NCBI RefSeq assembly: GCF_009720485.1
Contig: NZ_CP045245.1
Location: 372,001 to 436,000, forward strand
DNA: 64,000 bases
Direction of reading: 5' to 3'
Origin: Cellulomonas sp. JZ18
GTDB taxonomy: Bacteria > Actinomycetota > Actinomycetes > Actinomycetales > Cellulomonadaceae
Shown one piece after another: positions 55,035-63,946 of this stretch (its first letter is position 1; every line of letters starts with the position of its first letter). A model generated the notes under the pieces. That model was given only the letters and a program-made list of their open reading frames with translations, searched no databases and was not told the origin of the DNA. The position numbers and the translations under genes were made by a program.

Positions 55035-55960
55035 CCGCCACCCCCGGCTACGGCGTCACCCTGCGCGGGGTCACGCAGCGCTTCGGCGACACCGTCGCGC
55101 TGGACGGCGTCGACCTCGAGATCCGTCCCGGCACCATCACCGGCCTGCTCGGCCGCAACGGGTCGGGCAAGACGACGCTCGGCTCGCTCGTCGCGGCGTT
55201 CCGGCGCCCGACGTCCGGCCAGGTGCTCGTCGACGGGGAGGACCCCTGGGAGAACGAGCGCACCGCCCCCGGCGTCTGCCTCGTCCGGGAGTCCGGGGAC
55301 GTCCTCGACGAGGACCGTCTGCGCGACAACCTCGACTTCTTCGCCGGTGCCCGCCCCACGTTCGACCGGGCGTTCGCCGCCGAGCTCATGGACCTGTTCG
55401 AGCTCGACCCGAAGAGCAAGCCCAGCAGGCTCTCGCGGGGCAAGAAGTCGGCGTTCGGCATCACGATCGGGCTCGCGAGCCGCGCGCCCCTGACGGTCCT
55501 CGACGAGGTGCACCTCGGCCTCGACGCCCCCAGCCGGTACGCGTTCTACGACGCGCTGCTCGCCGACTACCTCGCCCACCCGCGCACGATCGTGCTTTCG
55601 AGCCACCTCATCGAGGAGATCGAGCGGCTCCTGGAGGACGTCGTCGTGCTCGACCGCGGGCGGGTGCTCCTCACCCAGGACGCCGACTCGCTGCGGGCGG
55701 AGGGCGTCTCCGTCACCGGTCCGCAGGACGCCGTCGACGCGTTCGTCGCCGGCCGCACCGTCCTCGGCACGCAGCGGCTGGGCCGCACGGCGCAGGTCAC
55801 CGTGCGCGGCGTCCTCACCGACGCCGACGTCGCCCGGGCGCGCGCGACGGGCCTCGAGCTGGGCCCCGTCCCGCTCCAGGACCTGTTCGTCCACCTGACC
55901 GACCCGCGCCGGCGCGACGGTGCGGCGCGGGCGCACGCCGAGAGCGAGGTGCTGCCGTGA
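55031..55960 (+). CDS. ABC transporter ATP-binding protein (YtrA-linked)
   Basis: 309 aa from ATG 55031. Walker [14 protein letters not shown], signature region RLSRGKKSAFGITIGLA (divergent from LSGGQ, as in this subgroup), Walker B LTVLDEVHLGLDA where the usual Pro after DE is Val, and switch His SSHLI. Encoded between the GntR regulator and its permease, overlapping both by 4 bp. Likely exports an antibiotic or peptide with the following permease. Confidence 0.92.
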   Translation: MTATPGYGVTLRGVTQRFGDTVALDGVDLEIRPGTITGLLGRNGSGKTTLGSLVAAFRRPTSGQVLVDGEDPWENERTAPGVCLVRESGDVLDEDRLRDNLDFFAGARPTFDRAFAAELMDLFELDPKSKPSRLSRGKKSAFGITIGLASRAPLTVLDEVHLGLDAPSRYAFYDALLADYLAHPRTIVLSSHLIEEIERLLEDVVVLDRGRVLLTQDADSLRAEGVSVTGPQDAVDAFVAGRTVLGTQRLGRTAQVTVRGVLTDADVARARATGLELGPVPLQDLFVHLTDPRRRDGAARAHAESEVLP

Positions 55961-56712
55961 GCACCGCCACCGCCCCGCGCACCGTGGCGACCGGCCGACG
56001 CACGTCCCCGCTCGCGCACGCGCTGCGGCGCCAGCTCGGCGTCGCGCTGTACCTCGCGGCCTGGTACTGGGCGATCGCGCTGGTCGTGCTCCTCGTCGCG
56101 ACGCTGATCGTCTGGCGCGTGAACGGCACGGTGGACGTCTCGATCGTCGCCTACGCACGGCAGTCGGCCATCTGGTTCCCGTTCTCCCAGGCGATCCTGC
56201 TCGTCGCCGCGCTGCTGCGTCCCCACCTCGCGGCCGGCATGACGCGCCGCACGTTCGTCCGCTCGTCGCTGGTCACGGCGGTCTCGACCGGGCTCGGCTA
56301 CACGCTCGTGCTGAGCGCGCTGCTGCTGGTCGAGCGGGCGCTGCACTCCGCGGTCGGCTGGGACGCCGAGATCCTCGAGCAGGGCTTCGAGCTGACCGGC
56401 CGGGACTTCCCCTCGATGGTCGGCGAGCTCGCACCCGCGCTCGTCCTGGCGAACCTCTGCGGGCTGCTCGTCGGCGTCGTCTACCACCGCTTCGGCGGCT
56501 GGTGGGGGACCGTCACGCTCCCGCTGACCGTCCTGCCGATCGTCGCCACCCTCGCGCTCGCGGGCGAGTGGTTCGCGTCGCTCCCCGCCCTCGACGGGGT
56601 GCTGTCCGGCCCCGCCGACGCGCCGCTGCTCACGGGCGCCGTCCTCGTGGTCGTCACGGCCGGCGCGTACGTCGCCCTCGCCCGCTCCACCCCGGTCCGC
56701 ACCCCCCGCTGA
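55957..56712 (+). CDS. ABC transporter permease 1
   Basis: 251 aa from GTG 55957 (GTGA overlap with the ATPase). About six membrane helices; hallmark LRPHLAAGMTRRTFVRSSLV between helices 2 and 3, GLLVGVVYHRFGGWWGTVTL later. It is a paralogue of the next permease, sharing AAGMTRRTF and GLLVGVVY-R-GGWWGT. Function: membrane part of the exporter with the ATPase above. Confidence 0.88.
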   Translation: MSTATAPRTVATGRRTSPLAHALRRQLGVALYLAAWYWAIALVVLLVATLIVWRVNGTVDVSIVAYARQSAIWFPFSQAILLVAALLRPHLAAGMTRRTFVRSSLVTAVSTGLGYTLVLSALLLVERALHSAVGWDAEILEQGFELTGRDFPSMVGELAPALVLANLCGLLVGVVYHRFGGWWGTVTLPLTVLPIVATLALAGEWFASLPALDGVLSGPADAPLLTGAVLVVVTAGAYVALARSTPVRTPR

Positions 56713-56779
56713 CCCCCGCACCACCGCCACCCCACCGCACCGACGCACGCCCGCGCCGGCCTCGACCCCGGAGGACCCG

Positions 56780-57526
56780 ATGACCACCGCCACCGCCACC
56801 CGCCCCGGCACGCAGGCCTCGCCGACGCGGCACGCGCTGCGCGTCCTGCTGCGGGCCTTCCGCCCGCTGACGACGTGGTTCTGGGTGATCGTCGTCGTCG
56901 CCGCGGCCGCCGCCACACCGGTCGTGGCCGCCGTCACCGGCGAGGTCGAGATCTCCCTCGTCGGGCTCGCCCGGCAGGGCGGGATCTGGGTGCTCTTCGC
57001 GATGTCGATCGTGCTCGTCGCGGTGCACCTGTCGGCGAGCGTGGCGGCCGGCATGACCCGCCGCACCTTCGCCCGGGCGAGCCTCGTGGCCGCCGGCGGC
57101 ACGGGCCTGCTCTGGGGCGTCCTGCTCACCGTGCTCGTGCTCGTCGAGCGCGCCGTGCACCGCGCGCTCGGCTGGGACACGCATCTCGCCGACGCGCTGC
57201 TGCCGGACCCGACGTCCTCCGTGGGGCTGCTGCTGGCCGAGCTCGTCCCCATGCACGTCGTCGGCGCCGTCACCGGCCTGCTCGTCGGGGTCGTCTACCA
57301 GCGCGTCGGCGGGTGGTGGGGCACCCTCGCCCTCCCGCTGACCTTCCTGCCCCTGGCCCTCGTGATCGGCACGGACGAGGCGCAGGTCGCCTTCGTCCCC
57401 GTCGAGGGGGTGACGCCCGGGGCGGCGGTCGCCGTGCACGTGCTCGGCGCGCTCCTCGTCACCGTGGCGGCCGCGGCCGCGTACACCGCGGTCGCCCGCA
57501 CCGTCGTCGTCCGCCGCACCACCTGA
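56780..57526 (+). CDS. ABC transporter permease 2
   Basis: 248 aa from ATG 56780 with GGAGGACCCG upstream, 67 bp after permease 1. Same fold as permease 1 (SVAAGMTRRTFARASLVAAG; GLLVGVVYQRVGGWWGTLAL), about six helices. It may pair with permease 1 to form a heterodimer, or with the second ATPase. Confidence 0.88.
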   Translation: MTTATATRPGTQASPTRHALRVLLRAFRPLTTWFWVIVVVAAAAATPVVAAVTGEVEISLVGLARQGGIWVLFAMSIVLVAVHLSASVAAGMTRRTFARASLVAAGGTGLLWGVLLTVLVLVERAVHRALGWDTHLADALLPDPTSSVGLLLAELVPMHVVGAVTGLLVGVVYQRVGGWWGTLALPLTFLPLALVIGTDEAQVAFVPVEGVTPGAAVAVHVLGALLVTVAAAAAYTAVARTVVVRRTT

Positions 57527-57562
57527 CCCGGGTGCGGGCACCGCCGCCCGCACCCAGCACCC

Positions 57563-57615
57563 GCACCAGCGCGAGCACCAGCACCAGCACCAGCACCAGA
57601 ACCAGAACCAGCACC
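57563..57615. repeat. CACCAG hexamer tandem repeats
   Basis: A run of CACCAG/AACCAG hexamers with a few changes lies in the 179-bp gap before the next ATPase. It is a simple-sequence repeat, with no gene or site that I can assign. Hexamers may change copy number. Confidence 0.85.
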
Positions 57616-57705
57616 GTCCCCACGGGACCGGCCCGACGCCGGCCCCGCGGCACACCACACCCTCGAGGCGCCCGCCCGGCGCCCCACCAGCACCAGGAGG
57701 ACGTC

Positions 57706-58677
57706 ATGACCAGCACCCCGGTCGTCCGGGCCGAGCACCTGCGCAAGGCCTACGGCAGCACGCTCGCCGTCGCGGACGTCAGCCTCACCGTCGAGCAGGG
57801 CGAGATCTACGGGATCCTCGGCCGCAACGGCGCCGGCAAGACGACGACCGTCGAGATGCTCGCCGGTCTGCGCACCCCCGACGCGGGCACCGTCCGCGTC
57901 CTGGGCCTCGACCCGACGCGTGACGCCGTGGCCCTGCACGAGCGCGTCGGGCTGCAGCTGCAGGAGAGCGCGCTGCCCGACCGGCTGCGGGTCCGCGAGG
58001 CGCTCGACCTGTACGCGTCGTTCTACGCCGACCCGGCCGACCCCGCCGACCTGCTCGACCTGCTCGGTCTGACCGCCAAGGCCGGCACGGCGTTCAAGGA
58101 CCTGTCGGGCGGGCAGAAGCAGCGCCTGTCCGTCGCGCTCGCACTGGTCGGGCGCCCGCAGCTCGCGATCCTCGACGAGCTGACGACCGGCCTCGACCCG
58201 CACGCGCGCCGCGAGACGTGGGCCGTCGTCGAGGCGATCCGCGACGCCGGCGTGACGATCGTCCTCGTCACGCACCTCATGGAGGAGGCCGAGCGGCTCT
58301 GCGACCGCATCGCCCTCATCGCGTCGGGCCGCGTCAGCGCCGTCGGGACGCCGGAGGAGATCGTCGCCCTCGCGCACGGCGAGCAGGTGCTGCGCGTGCG
58401 GCCCGACGGTCGCGTCCCCGACGACGTCCTGCTCGGCGCGCTCGCGGGCGTGCCGGACGTGCGCGACGCGTCCGTCGCCGACCGCACCCTCGTCGTCCGC
58501 GGCGGCGGGACGCTCGTGCAGGACGTGCTGGTCGCGCTCGACCGGCACGGGGTGCGCACGTCCGACGTCCGCCTCGACCGGGCGTCCCTGGAGGACGCGT
58601 TCGTGTCGCTCACCGGCGGGGCCGAGGCCCCCGCCGACGTCCGCCCGTCCGTCCCCGCGTCCACCTCGGAGGTGTGA
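57706..58677 (+). CDS. ABC transporter ATP-binding protein (DrrA-like)
   Basis: 323 aa from ATG 57706 with CAGGAGGACGTC upstream. Walker A GRNGAGKTTTVEML, signature DLSGGQKQRLSVALALV, Walker B AILDELTTGLDP (DEL instead of DEP) and switch His VTHLM. The C-terminal ~100 residues form a regulatory beta domain as in DrrA/CcmA. Next gene 1 bp later encodes an ABC-2 permease. Likely a multidrug or antibiotic exporter. Confidence 0.93.
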   Translation: MTSTPVVRAEHLRKAYGSTLAVADVSLTVEQGEIYGILGRNGAGKTTTVEMLAGLRTPDAGTVRVLGLDPTRDAVALHERVGLQLQESALPDRLRVREALDLYASFYADPADPADLLDLLGLTAKAGTAFKDLSGGQKQRLSVALALVGRPQLAILDELTTGLDPHARRETWAVVEAIRDAGVTIVLVTHLMEEAERLCDRIALIASGRVSAVGTPEEIVALAHGEQVLRVRPDGRVPDDVLLGALAGVPDVRDASVADRTLVVRGGGTLVQDVLVALDRHGVRTSDVRLDRASLEDAFVSLTGGAEAPADVRPSVPASTSEV

Positions 58678-58678
58678 C

Positions 58679-59476
58679 ATGACCACGACCACCGCTCCCC
58701 GTCCGACCGTGCCGGCGCAGCGCCGCGCGCTCGCCCGCATGACCCTCGTCGAGGGCCGCCTGCTCCTGCGCGACCCCTCGGTGATGTTCTTCTCGCTGCT
58801 GTTCCCCGCCCTGCTCCTGACCGTGCTCGGTCTGGCGATGCCCTGGGCGGACGAGCCCTACGACTCCGAGGACCCGTTCCTGTCGCAGATCAGCGGCATC
58901 ACGGGCTACACGTCGATCGTGCTGAGCCTCGCGATCGCCACGGTCGCGCTGTCGACGTACCCGGCGACGATCGCGACCTACCGGCAGCGCGGGGTCCTGC
59001 GCCGGCTGTCGACGACGCCGGTCGGCCCCGGCCGGCTGCTCGTCGCGCAGGTGCTGGTCAACCTCGTCGCCCTGCTCGCGGCGGCGGCGCTGGCCGTCAC
59101 CGTGGGGCTCGTCGTCCTCGACGTGTCCGCGCCGTCGCAGCCGCTGCTGCTCCTGGGCGTGTTCGTGCTGGCCGTGCTCGCCGTCTTCGCGATGGGGTCG
59201 CTCGTCGCGGCGCTCGCACCGACCGCGGCGGCGGCGAACGGGTGGGGCATGACGCTCTACTTCGTGTCGCTGTTCTTCGCCGGCGTGTGGCTGCCCCTGC
59301 CGATCATGCCGGACGTCGTGCAGGACATCGCCACCTGGCTCCCGCTCGGCGCCGCCTCGCAGGCCATGACGGCGGCGTGGGTGGGCCAGCCGTTCCCGAC
59401 GACCCAGGTGCTGGTGCTCGCGGCCTGGACGCTGCTGGCGACGCCGGTCGCCGCGCGGCTCTTCCGGTGGTCGTGA
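58679..59476 (+). CDS. ABC-2 type transporter permease
   Basis: 265 aa from ATG 58679. Six membrane helices, an N-terminal amphipathic segment (MTLVEGRLLLRDPSVMFFSL), the inner coupling motif TYRQRGVLRRLSTTPVGPGRLL and the final extracellular-membrane loop WLPLPIMPDVVQDIATWLP with LGAASQAM, all typical of ABC-2 permeases. Pairs with the ATPase just upstream. Confidence 0.93.
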   Translation: MTTTTAPRPTVPAQRRALARMTLVEGRLLLRDPSVMFFSLLFPALLLTVLGLAMPWADEPYDSEDPFLSQISGITGYTSIVLSLAIATVALSTYPATIATYRQRGVLRRLSTTPVGPGRLLVAQVLVNLVALLAAAALAVTVGLVVLDVSAPSQPLLLLGVFVLAVLAVFAMGSLVAALAPTAAAANGWGMTLYFVSLFFAGVWLPLPIMPDVVQDIATWLPLGAASQAMTAAWVGQPFPTTQVLVLAAWTLLATPVAARLFRWS

Positions 59477-59823
59477 GCGGGGACCGCCGGCGCTGAGCGC
59501 CGGCGCACGGACCGGCGCGGGCCGGGCGGGCGCACCGTCGAGGAGGGGACGGGGCGCACGTCCGGCCCGTCGTCGTGCGGTGAGGCCGTGCGGTGGGTGC
59601 GCTCCCACGACTTGCTCCCGCTAATCGTTTCGCCGCCTTCCCCCGTCGCGCCGCCCCTCAGGAGAGTGAGCGGCGTCCTGACCGTGCGGACGGGTGCACC
59701 GAGGCGCCCGCCCGGCGGTCCGTTCCTTCGTGCACCGCACCGGCGCGCGCGTCCGCGCCGCCGGGTCACCGGGGCCCGCGCACCGCTGCGCGCGCCCCGG
59801 ACGCCGAGAAAGGTACGGAAACG
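59477..59823. other. Intergenic control region of the GH48 gene
   Basis: 347 bp, no gene. It holds the CelR/CebR-like operator (59594-59607) and an AT-richer patch CTAATCGTTTC (59621-59631) just after it, where the promoter is likely. About 215 bp separate the operator and the ATG, so a long leader is expected. The ribosome site is GAGAAAGG (59807-59814). Confidence 0.5.
59594..59607. promoter_or_regulatory. CelR/CebR-like operator upstream of GH48
   Basis: TGGGTGCGCTCCCA matches the 14-bp cellulose/cellobiose operator TGGGAGCGCTCCCA known from Thermobifida CelR and Streptomyces CebR in 13 of 14 positions. A LacI-family regulator binding it would release on cellobiose. The regulator gene is probably elsewhere; the LacI in this window has different operators. 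Confidence 0.75.
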
Positions 59824-62325
59824 ATGTCCTCAACCACCCGACGGCGTGCCGTCAGGGCGGCGTGGGCCGTCCTGGCGGCGACGTCGCTCGTGGGCGTCGC
59901 GGGCGGGCAGTCCGCGTTCGCCCTCGCGGGTCCGACGGCGCAGAACGCGCCCGTCGCCGCGGCGGCCGCGCCGGCCGACTCCGTCTACGCCCAGCGGTTC
60001 CTCGAGCAGTACGAGAAGATCAAGGACCCGGCCAACGGGTACTTCAGCGACCAGGGCATCCCGTACCACGCGGTCGAGACGCTCATGGTCGAGGCACCCG
60101 ACCACGGGCACATGACGACGTCCGAGGCGTACAGCTACTGGCTGTGGCTCGAGGCGCTGTACGGGCAGGTCACCGGTGAGTGGGCCCCGCTGAACGAGGC
60201 GTGGGACACCATGGAGACCTACATGATCCCGCAGGCCGCGGACCAGCCCACGAACTCGTTCTACGACCCGCAGAAGCCCGCGACGTACGCGTCGGAGTTC
60301 AACCACCCGAGCCAGTACCCGTCGCAGCTCAACACGAGCGGCACGGTCGGCACCGACCCGCTGGCGGCCGAGCTGCGGTCCACCTACGGCACGTCGGACA
60401 TCTACCAGATGCACTGGCTCGCCGACGTCGACAACGTCTACGGCTTCGGCGCCGCACCCGGCCCGGGCTGCCAGCTCGGCCCGTCGCACGACGGCGTCTC
60501 GCTCATCAACACCTTCCAGCGCGGACCGCAGGAGTCGGTCTGGGAGACCATCCCGCAGCCCACCTGCGACGACTTCACGCACGGCGGCCCCAACGGCTTC
60601 CTGGACCTGTTCACCGGCGACGCGTCGTACGCCAAGCAGTGGAAGTACACGTCGGCGTCCGACGCGGACGCGCGCGCCGTCGAGGCGATCTACTGGGCGA
60701 ACAAGTGGGCGACCGAGCAGGGCAAGCAGGCCCAGATCGCCGACACGGTCGCCGCGGCCGCCAAGCTCGGTGACTACCTGCGGTACACGCTCTTCGACAA
60801 GTACTTCAAGCAGGCCGGCTGCACCTCGCCGTCGTGCCCCGCGGGCTCCGGCAAGAACAGCGCGCACTACCTGCTGTCCTGGTACATGGCCTGGGGCGGC
60901 GCGACCGACGCGTCGGCCGGCTGGGCGTGGCGCATCGGCTCGTCGCACGCGCACTTCGGCTACCAGAACCCGTTCGCGGCCTGGGCGCTGTCCAACGACC
61001 CGAAGCTGACGCCGCGGTCGCCGAGCGCCAAGGCCGACTGGACGACCGCGCTCGACCGCCAGCTCGACTTCTACACGTGGCTGCAGTCGAGCAACGGCCC
61101 GATCGCGGGCGGCGCGACGAACAGCTGGGACGGCGCGTACGCGGCCCGCCCGGCGGGCACGCCGACGTTCCACGGCATGGCCTACACCGAGGCGCCCGTC
61201 TACCACGACCCGCCGTCGAACCAGTGGTTCGGCATGCAGGCGTGGGGCGTGCAGCGCGTCGCCGAGCTCTACTACGAGACCGGCAACGCGAAGGCCAAGC
61301 GCATCCTCGACAAGTGGGTGCCGTGGGTCGTGGAGCACATCGAGGTCGACGGCGACGACTGGTCGGTGCCGAGCGAGCTCACGTGGTCCGGCAAGCCGGA
61401 CACCTGGAACGCGGCCAACCCCGGCTCGAACTCCGGCCTCACGGTCACGCTGAAGAGCTCCGGCCAGGACGTCGGCGTCGCCGGCGACACCGCCCGTGCG
61501 CTCCTCTTCTACGCCGCCCGCTCGGGCGACACCGCCTCCCGCGACAAGGCGAAGGCCCTGCTCGACGTCATCTGGGAGAACCACCAGACCGACAAGGGCG
61601 TGGCCACCGTGGAGACCCGCGCGGACTACCTGCGCTTCGACGACGAGTACGTGCCCAACGGCAACGGCGTCTACGTGCCGAGCGGCTGGCGCGGCGAGAT
61701 GCCGAACGGCGACGTGATCGAGCCGGGCGTCTCGTTCCTCGACATCCGGTCGTTCTACAAGCAGGACCCGCAGTGGTCGAAGGTGGAGACCGCGCTGCGG
61801 ACCGGTGAGGCGCCGCAGTTCACGTACCACCGGTTCTGGGCGCAGACGGCGATCGCCGGTGCCCTCGCCGACTACGGGCGCCTGTTCGAGGGCGGCGGCG
61901 TGACGCCGACCCCGACGCCGACGGTGACGCCGACCGTGACCCCGACGGTCACGCCCACGGTGACCCCGACGGTGACGCCCACCGTGACGCCGACGCAGAA
62001 CCCCGGCGGGGCGTGCACGGTCCGCTACACGAGCAACGACTGGAACACCGGGTACACCGCGTCGGTGCGCATCACGAACACCGGCTCGACGGCCCTCAAC
62101 GGCTGGACGCTGCGCTTCGACCTGTCGAACGGGCAGCGGGTGCAGCAGGGCTGGAGCGCCCAGTGGGCGCAGTCCGGCTCGACGGTGACCGTCACGAACG
62201 CCGCCTGGAACGGCACGCTCGCACCGGGCGCGTCGGTCGAGATCGGCTACAACGGCGCGCACTCCGGCCAGAACCCGAAGCCGACGGCCTTCACGCTGAA
62301 CGGCGCCGGCTGCACCACCGCCTGA
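59824..62325 (+). CDS. GH48 reducing-end cellobiohydrolase with CBM2
   Basis: 833 aa from ATG 59824. Signal peptide to ~residue 49. The GH48 (alpha/alpha)6 catalytic domain (~50-695) has VETLMVEAPDHGHMTTSEAY (catalytic acid Glu ~90), YQMHWLADVDNVYGFG and the SSHAHFGYQNPFAAWAL segment. It cuts cellulose processively from the reducing end. A Thr/Pro/Val linker (TPTVTPTVTP repeats, ~696-728) joins a C-terminal CBM2a (CTVRYTSNDWNTGYTASVRI, LNGWTLRFDL, NAAWNGTLAPG). C. fimi CbhB has fibronectin repeats here; this enzyme does not. Secreted and likely cellulose-induced. Confidence 0.97.
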   Translation: MSSTTRRRAVRAAWAVLAATSLVGVAGGQSAFALAGPTAQNAPVAAAAAPADSVYAQRFLEQYEKIKDPANGYFSDQGIPYHAVETLMVEAPDHGHMTTSEAYSYWLWLEALYGQVTGEWAPLNEAWDTMETYMIPQAADQPTNSFYDPQKPATYASEFNHPSQYPSQLNTSGTVGTDPLAAELRSTYGTSDIYQMHWLADVDNVYGFGAAPGPGCQLGPSHDGVSLINTFQRGPQESVWETIPQPTCDDFTHGGPNGFLDLFTGDASYAKQWKYTSASDADARAVEAIYWANKWATEQGKQAQIADTVAAAAKLGDYLRYTLFDKYFKQAGCTSPSCPAGSGKNSAHYLLSWYMAWGGATDASAGWAWRIGSSHAHFGYQNPFAAWALSNDPKLTPRSPSAKADWTTALDRQLDFYTWLQSSNGPIAGGATNSWDGAYAARPAGTPTFHGMAYTEAPVYHDPPSNQWFGMQAWGVQRVAELYYETGNAKAKRILDKWVPWVVEHIEVDGDDWSVPSELTWSGKPDTWNAANPGSNSGLTVTLKSSGQDVGVAGDTARALLFYAARSGDTASRDKAKALLDVIWENHQTDKGVATVETRADYLRFDDEYVPNGNGVYVPSGWRGEMPNGDVIEPGVSFLDIRSFYKQDPQWSKVETALRTGEAPQFTYHRFWAQTAIAGALADYGRLFEGGGVTPTPTPTVTPTVTPTVTPTVTPTVTPTVTPTQNPGGACTVRYTSNDWNTGYTASVRITNTGSTALNGWTLRFDLSNGQRVQQGWSAQWAQSGSTVTVTNAAWNGTLAPGASVEIGYNGAHSGQNPKPTAFTLNGAGCTTA

Positions 62326-62367
62326 CGGGCGGACGACGGACCCCGCCACGACCCCATGCGTGGCGGT

Positions 62368-62409
62368 GAGGGGCCGGTCCGCGGGAGCACTCCCGCGGGC
62401 CGGCCCCTC
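62368..62409 (+). terminator. Terminator of the GH48 gene
   Basis: 19-bp stem with one mismatch (62368-62386 with 62391-62409) and a GCAC loop, 43 bp after the stop. Confidence 0.85.
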
Positions 62410-62532
62410 GTCGTCGTGGCCCGCGGTGCGCGCGTGCGGCGGACGGCTCGTCGCGCACAGCGGGCGGGGGTAGGGCCAGCCCCACCGCGGGGACGGGGGC
62501 GGGCACGGGTGCGCGGGCCGCGGCGCCGGCCC

Positions 62533-62538
62533 TACGTT
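62533..62538 (+). promoter_or_regulatory. -10 box of the histidine kinase gene
   Basis: TACGTT at 62533-62538 ends 7 bp before the ATG at 62546, implying a leaderless transcript. Confidence 0.5.
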
Positions 62539-62545
62539 CGTGGCC

Positions 62546-63946
62546 ATGAGCCACTCGTCCCCGTCGGCGGCCCCGGCCGAGTCCCCGGGCGCCGCACCGG
62601 CGGTCCCGCCGGACGTCGTGCCGCTCGCCGCCGACGCCCGACTCGTCGCCCCCGCCCTCGCCGACGGGCGCGCCCTCGTGCTGGCGCCGGTGCACCCGGC
62701 GACGCTGCGCGCGGCGGGTCAGCTGGTGGTCGCCGCCTTCTGGACGCTGGCGGTCGCCGTCGTGCTGCTGACGGGTGCCGGACTCGGGGTCTCGCTCGTC
62801 GTGCTCGTCGTGGGCCTGCCCGTCCTCGTGGTCACGCTCGTCCTCGCCCGGGGCTACGGACGCGCCGAGCGGGCGCGGCTCGCCGCCCAGCTGGGCGCCG
62901 CGATCCCCGCCCCCGCGCCGCCCGTGCGCCGGCGGGGGTTCCGCGGCTGGTGGCTGCGGACCGTCGAGGGCCACGCGTGGACCGCGCTCGCGCACGCCGT
63001 CGTCGTCCTGCTGCTCGCCTGGACCGCCGTCGCGGTCGTCACCGCCCTGACCGCCGTCGCGCTCGTCGCCCTCGCGGCGCTCGTCGTGCCCGCCCTGCGC
63101 GTGACGCCCGTCGTGGGTCCGTGGTGGCTCGCGCTGGTCGTCCTGCCGCTGGCCGCCTGGGGCGCGGCGCTCGTCGCGCAGGCGACGACGCTGCTGCAGC
63201 TGCGCCTGAGCCGGGCGATGCTGGGCGGGCGCTCGCGCGCGGAGGCGGAGCGGGCCGCCCGTGCGGCCGAGCAGCGCGCCGAGGTCGCGGAGGTCCGCGC
63301 GGTCCGGCTGCACGAGACCCGCGCCGCGGCCGTCGAGGCCGCCGACGCCGAGCGCCGCCGCATCGAGCGCGACCTGCACGACGGCGCGCAGCAGCGGCTC
63401 GTCGCGCTCGGGGTCGAGCTCGGTGTGGCCCGCCGCGCCGCCGCCCACGACCCGGAGGCCGCCGTGCGCGCGCTCGACTCCGCGCACGCGGAGGTCAAGG
63501 AGGTGCTCGCCGAGCTGCGGGACCTGGTGCGCGGCGTGCACCCCGCGGTGCTCACCGACCGGGGGCTCGACGCGGCCCTGTCGGCGCTCGCCGCGCGCAG
63601 CCCCGTGCGCGTGGAGGTCGACGCGAGCGGGCTCGACGGCGCGTCCGTCGGCACGACGCCCGCGCAGGCCGCCGCGTACTTCGTGGTCGCGGAGGCGCTG
63701 ACGAACGTCGCGAAGCACGCCGGCGCCACGTCGGCCGCCGTGCGCGCGGACGTCGTCGGCACCGGCGCGGACGCGCGGCTGCGGGTGCGGATCAGCGACG
63801 ACGGCGTCGGTGGGGCCCGTGCGACGCCGGGCAGCGGCCTCGACGGCCTGCGCCGGCGCGTCGAGGCCCTGGACGGCTCCTTCGACCTCGTCAGCCCCGT
63901 CGGGGCCGGCACCGTGCTCACCGTGGAGGTGCCGTGCGCATCGTGA
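62546..63946 (+). CDS. Sensor histidine kinase (NarL/DesK-type)
   Basis: 466 aa from ATG 62546. An N-terminal Ala/Pro-rich cytoplasmic region, then about five or six membrane helices (residues ~50-225), a coiled-coil segment (AEAERAARAAEQRAEVAEV) and HisKA_3: RRRIERDLHDGAQQRLVALG with phospho-accepting His in DLHDG. ATPase domain: YFVVAEALTNVAKHAGATSA (N box) and ISDDGVGGA, GSGLDGLRRRVEAL. It phosphorylates the response regulator encoded by the overlapping next gene. Signal unknown. Confidence 0.95.
   Translation: MSHSSPSAAPAESPGAAPAVPPDVVPLAADARLVAPALADGRALVLAPVHPATLRAAGQLVVAAFWTLAVAVVLLTGAGLGVSLVVLVVGLPVLVVTLVLARGYGRAERARLAAQLGAAIPAPAPPVRRRGFRGWWLRTVEGHAWTALAHAVVVLLLAWTAVAVVTALTAVALVALAALVVPALRVTPVVGPWWLALVVLPLAAWGAALVAQATTLLQLRLSRAMLGGRSRAEAERAARAAEQRAEVAEVRAVRLHETRAAAVEAADAERRRIERDLHDGAQQRLVALGVELGVARRAAAHDPEAAVRALDSAHAEVKEVLAELRDLVRGVHPAVLTDRGLDAALSALAARSPVRVEVDASGLDGASVGTTPAQAAAYFVVAEALTNVAKHAGATSAAVRADVVGTGADARLRVRISDDGVGGARATPGSGLDGLRRRVEALDGSFDLVSPVGAGTVLTVEVPCAS

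Noticed and set aside
57563..57615. CRISPR or coding Pro/Thr repeat
   Set aside because: Simple hexamer repeats with no spacers, in a gap without a supported gene.
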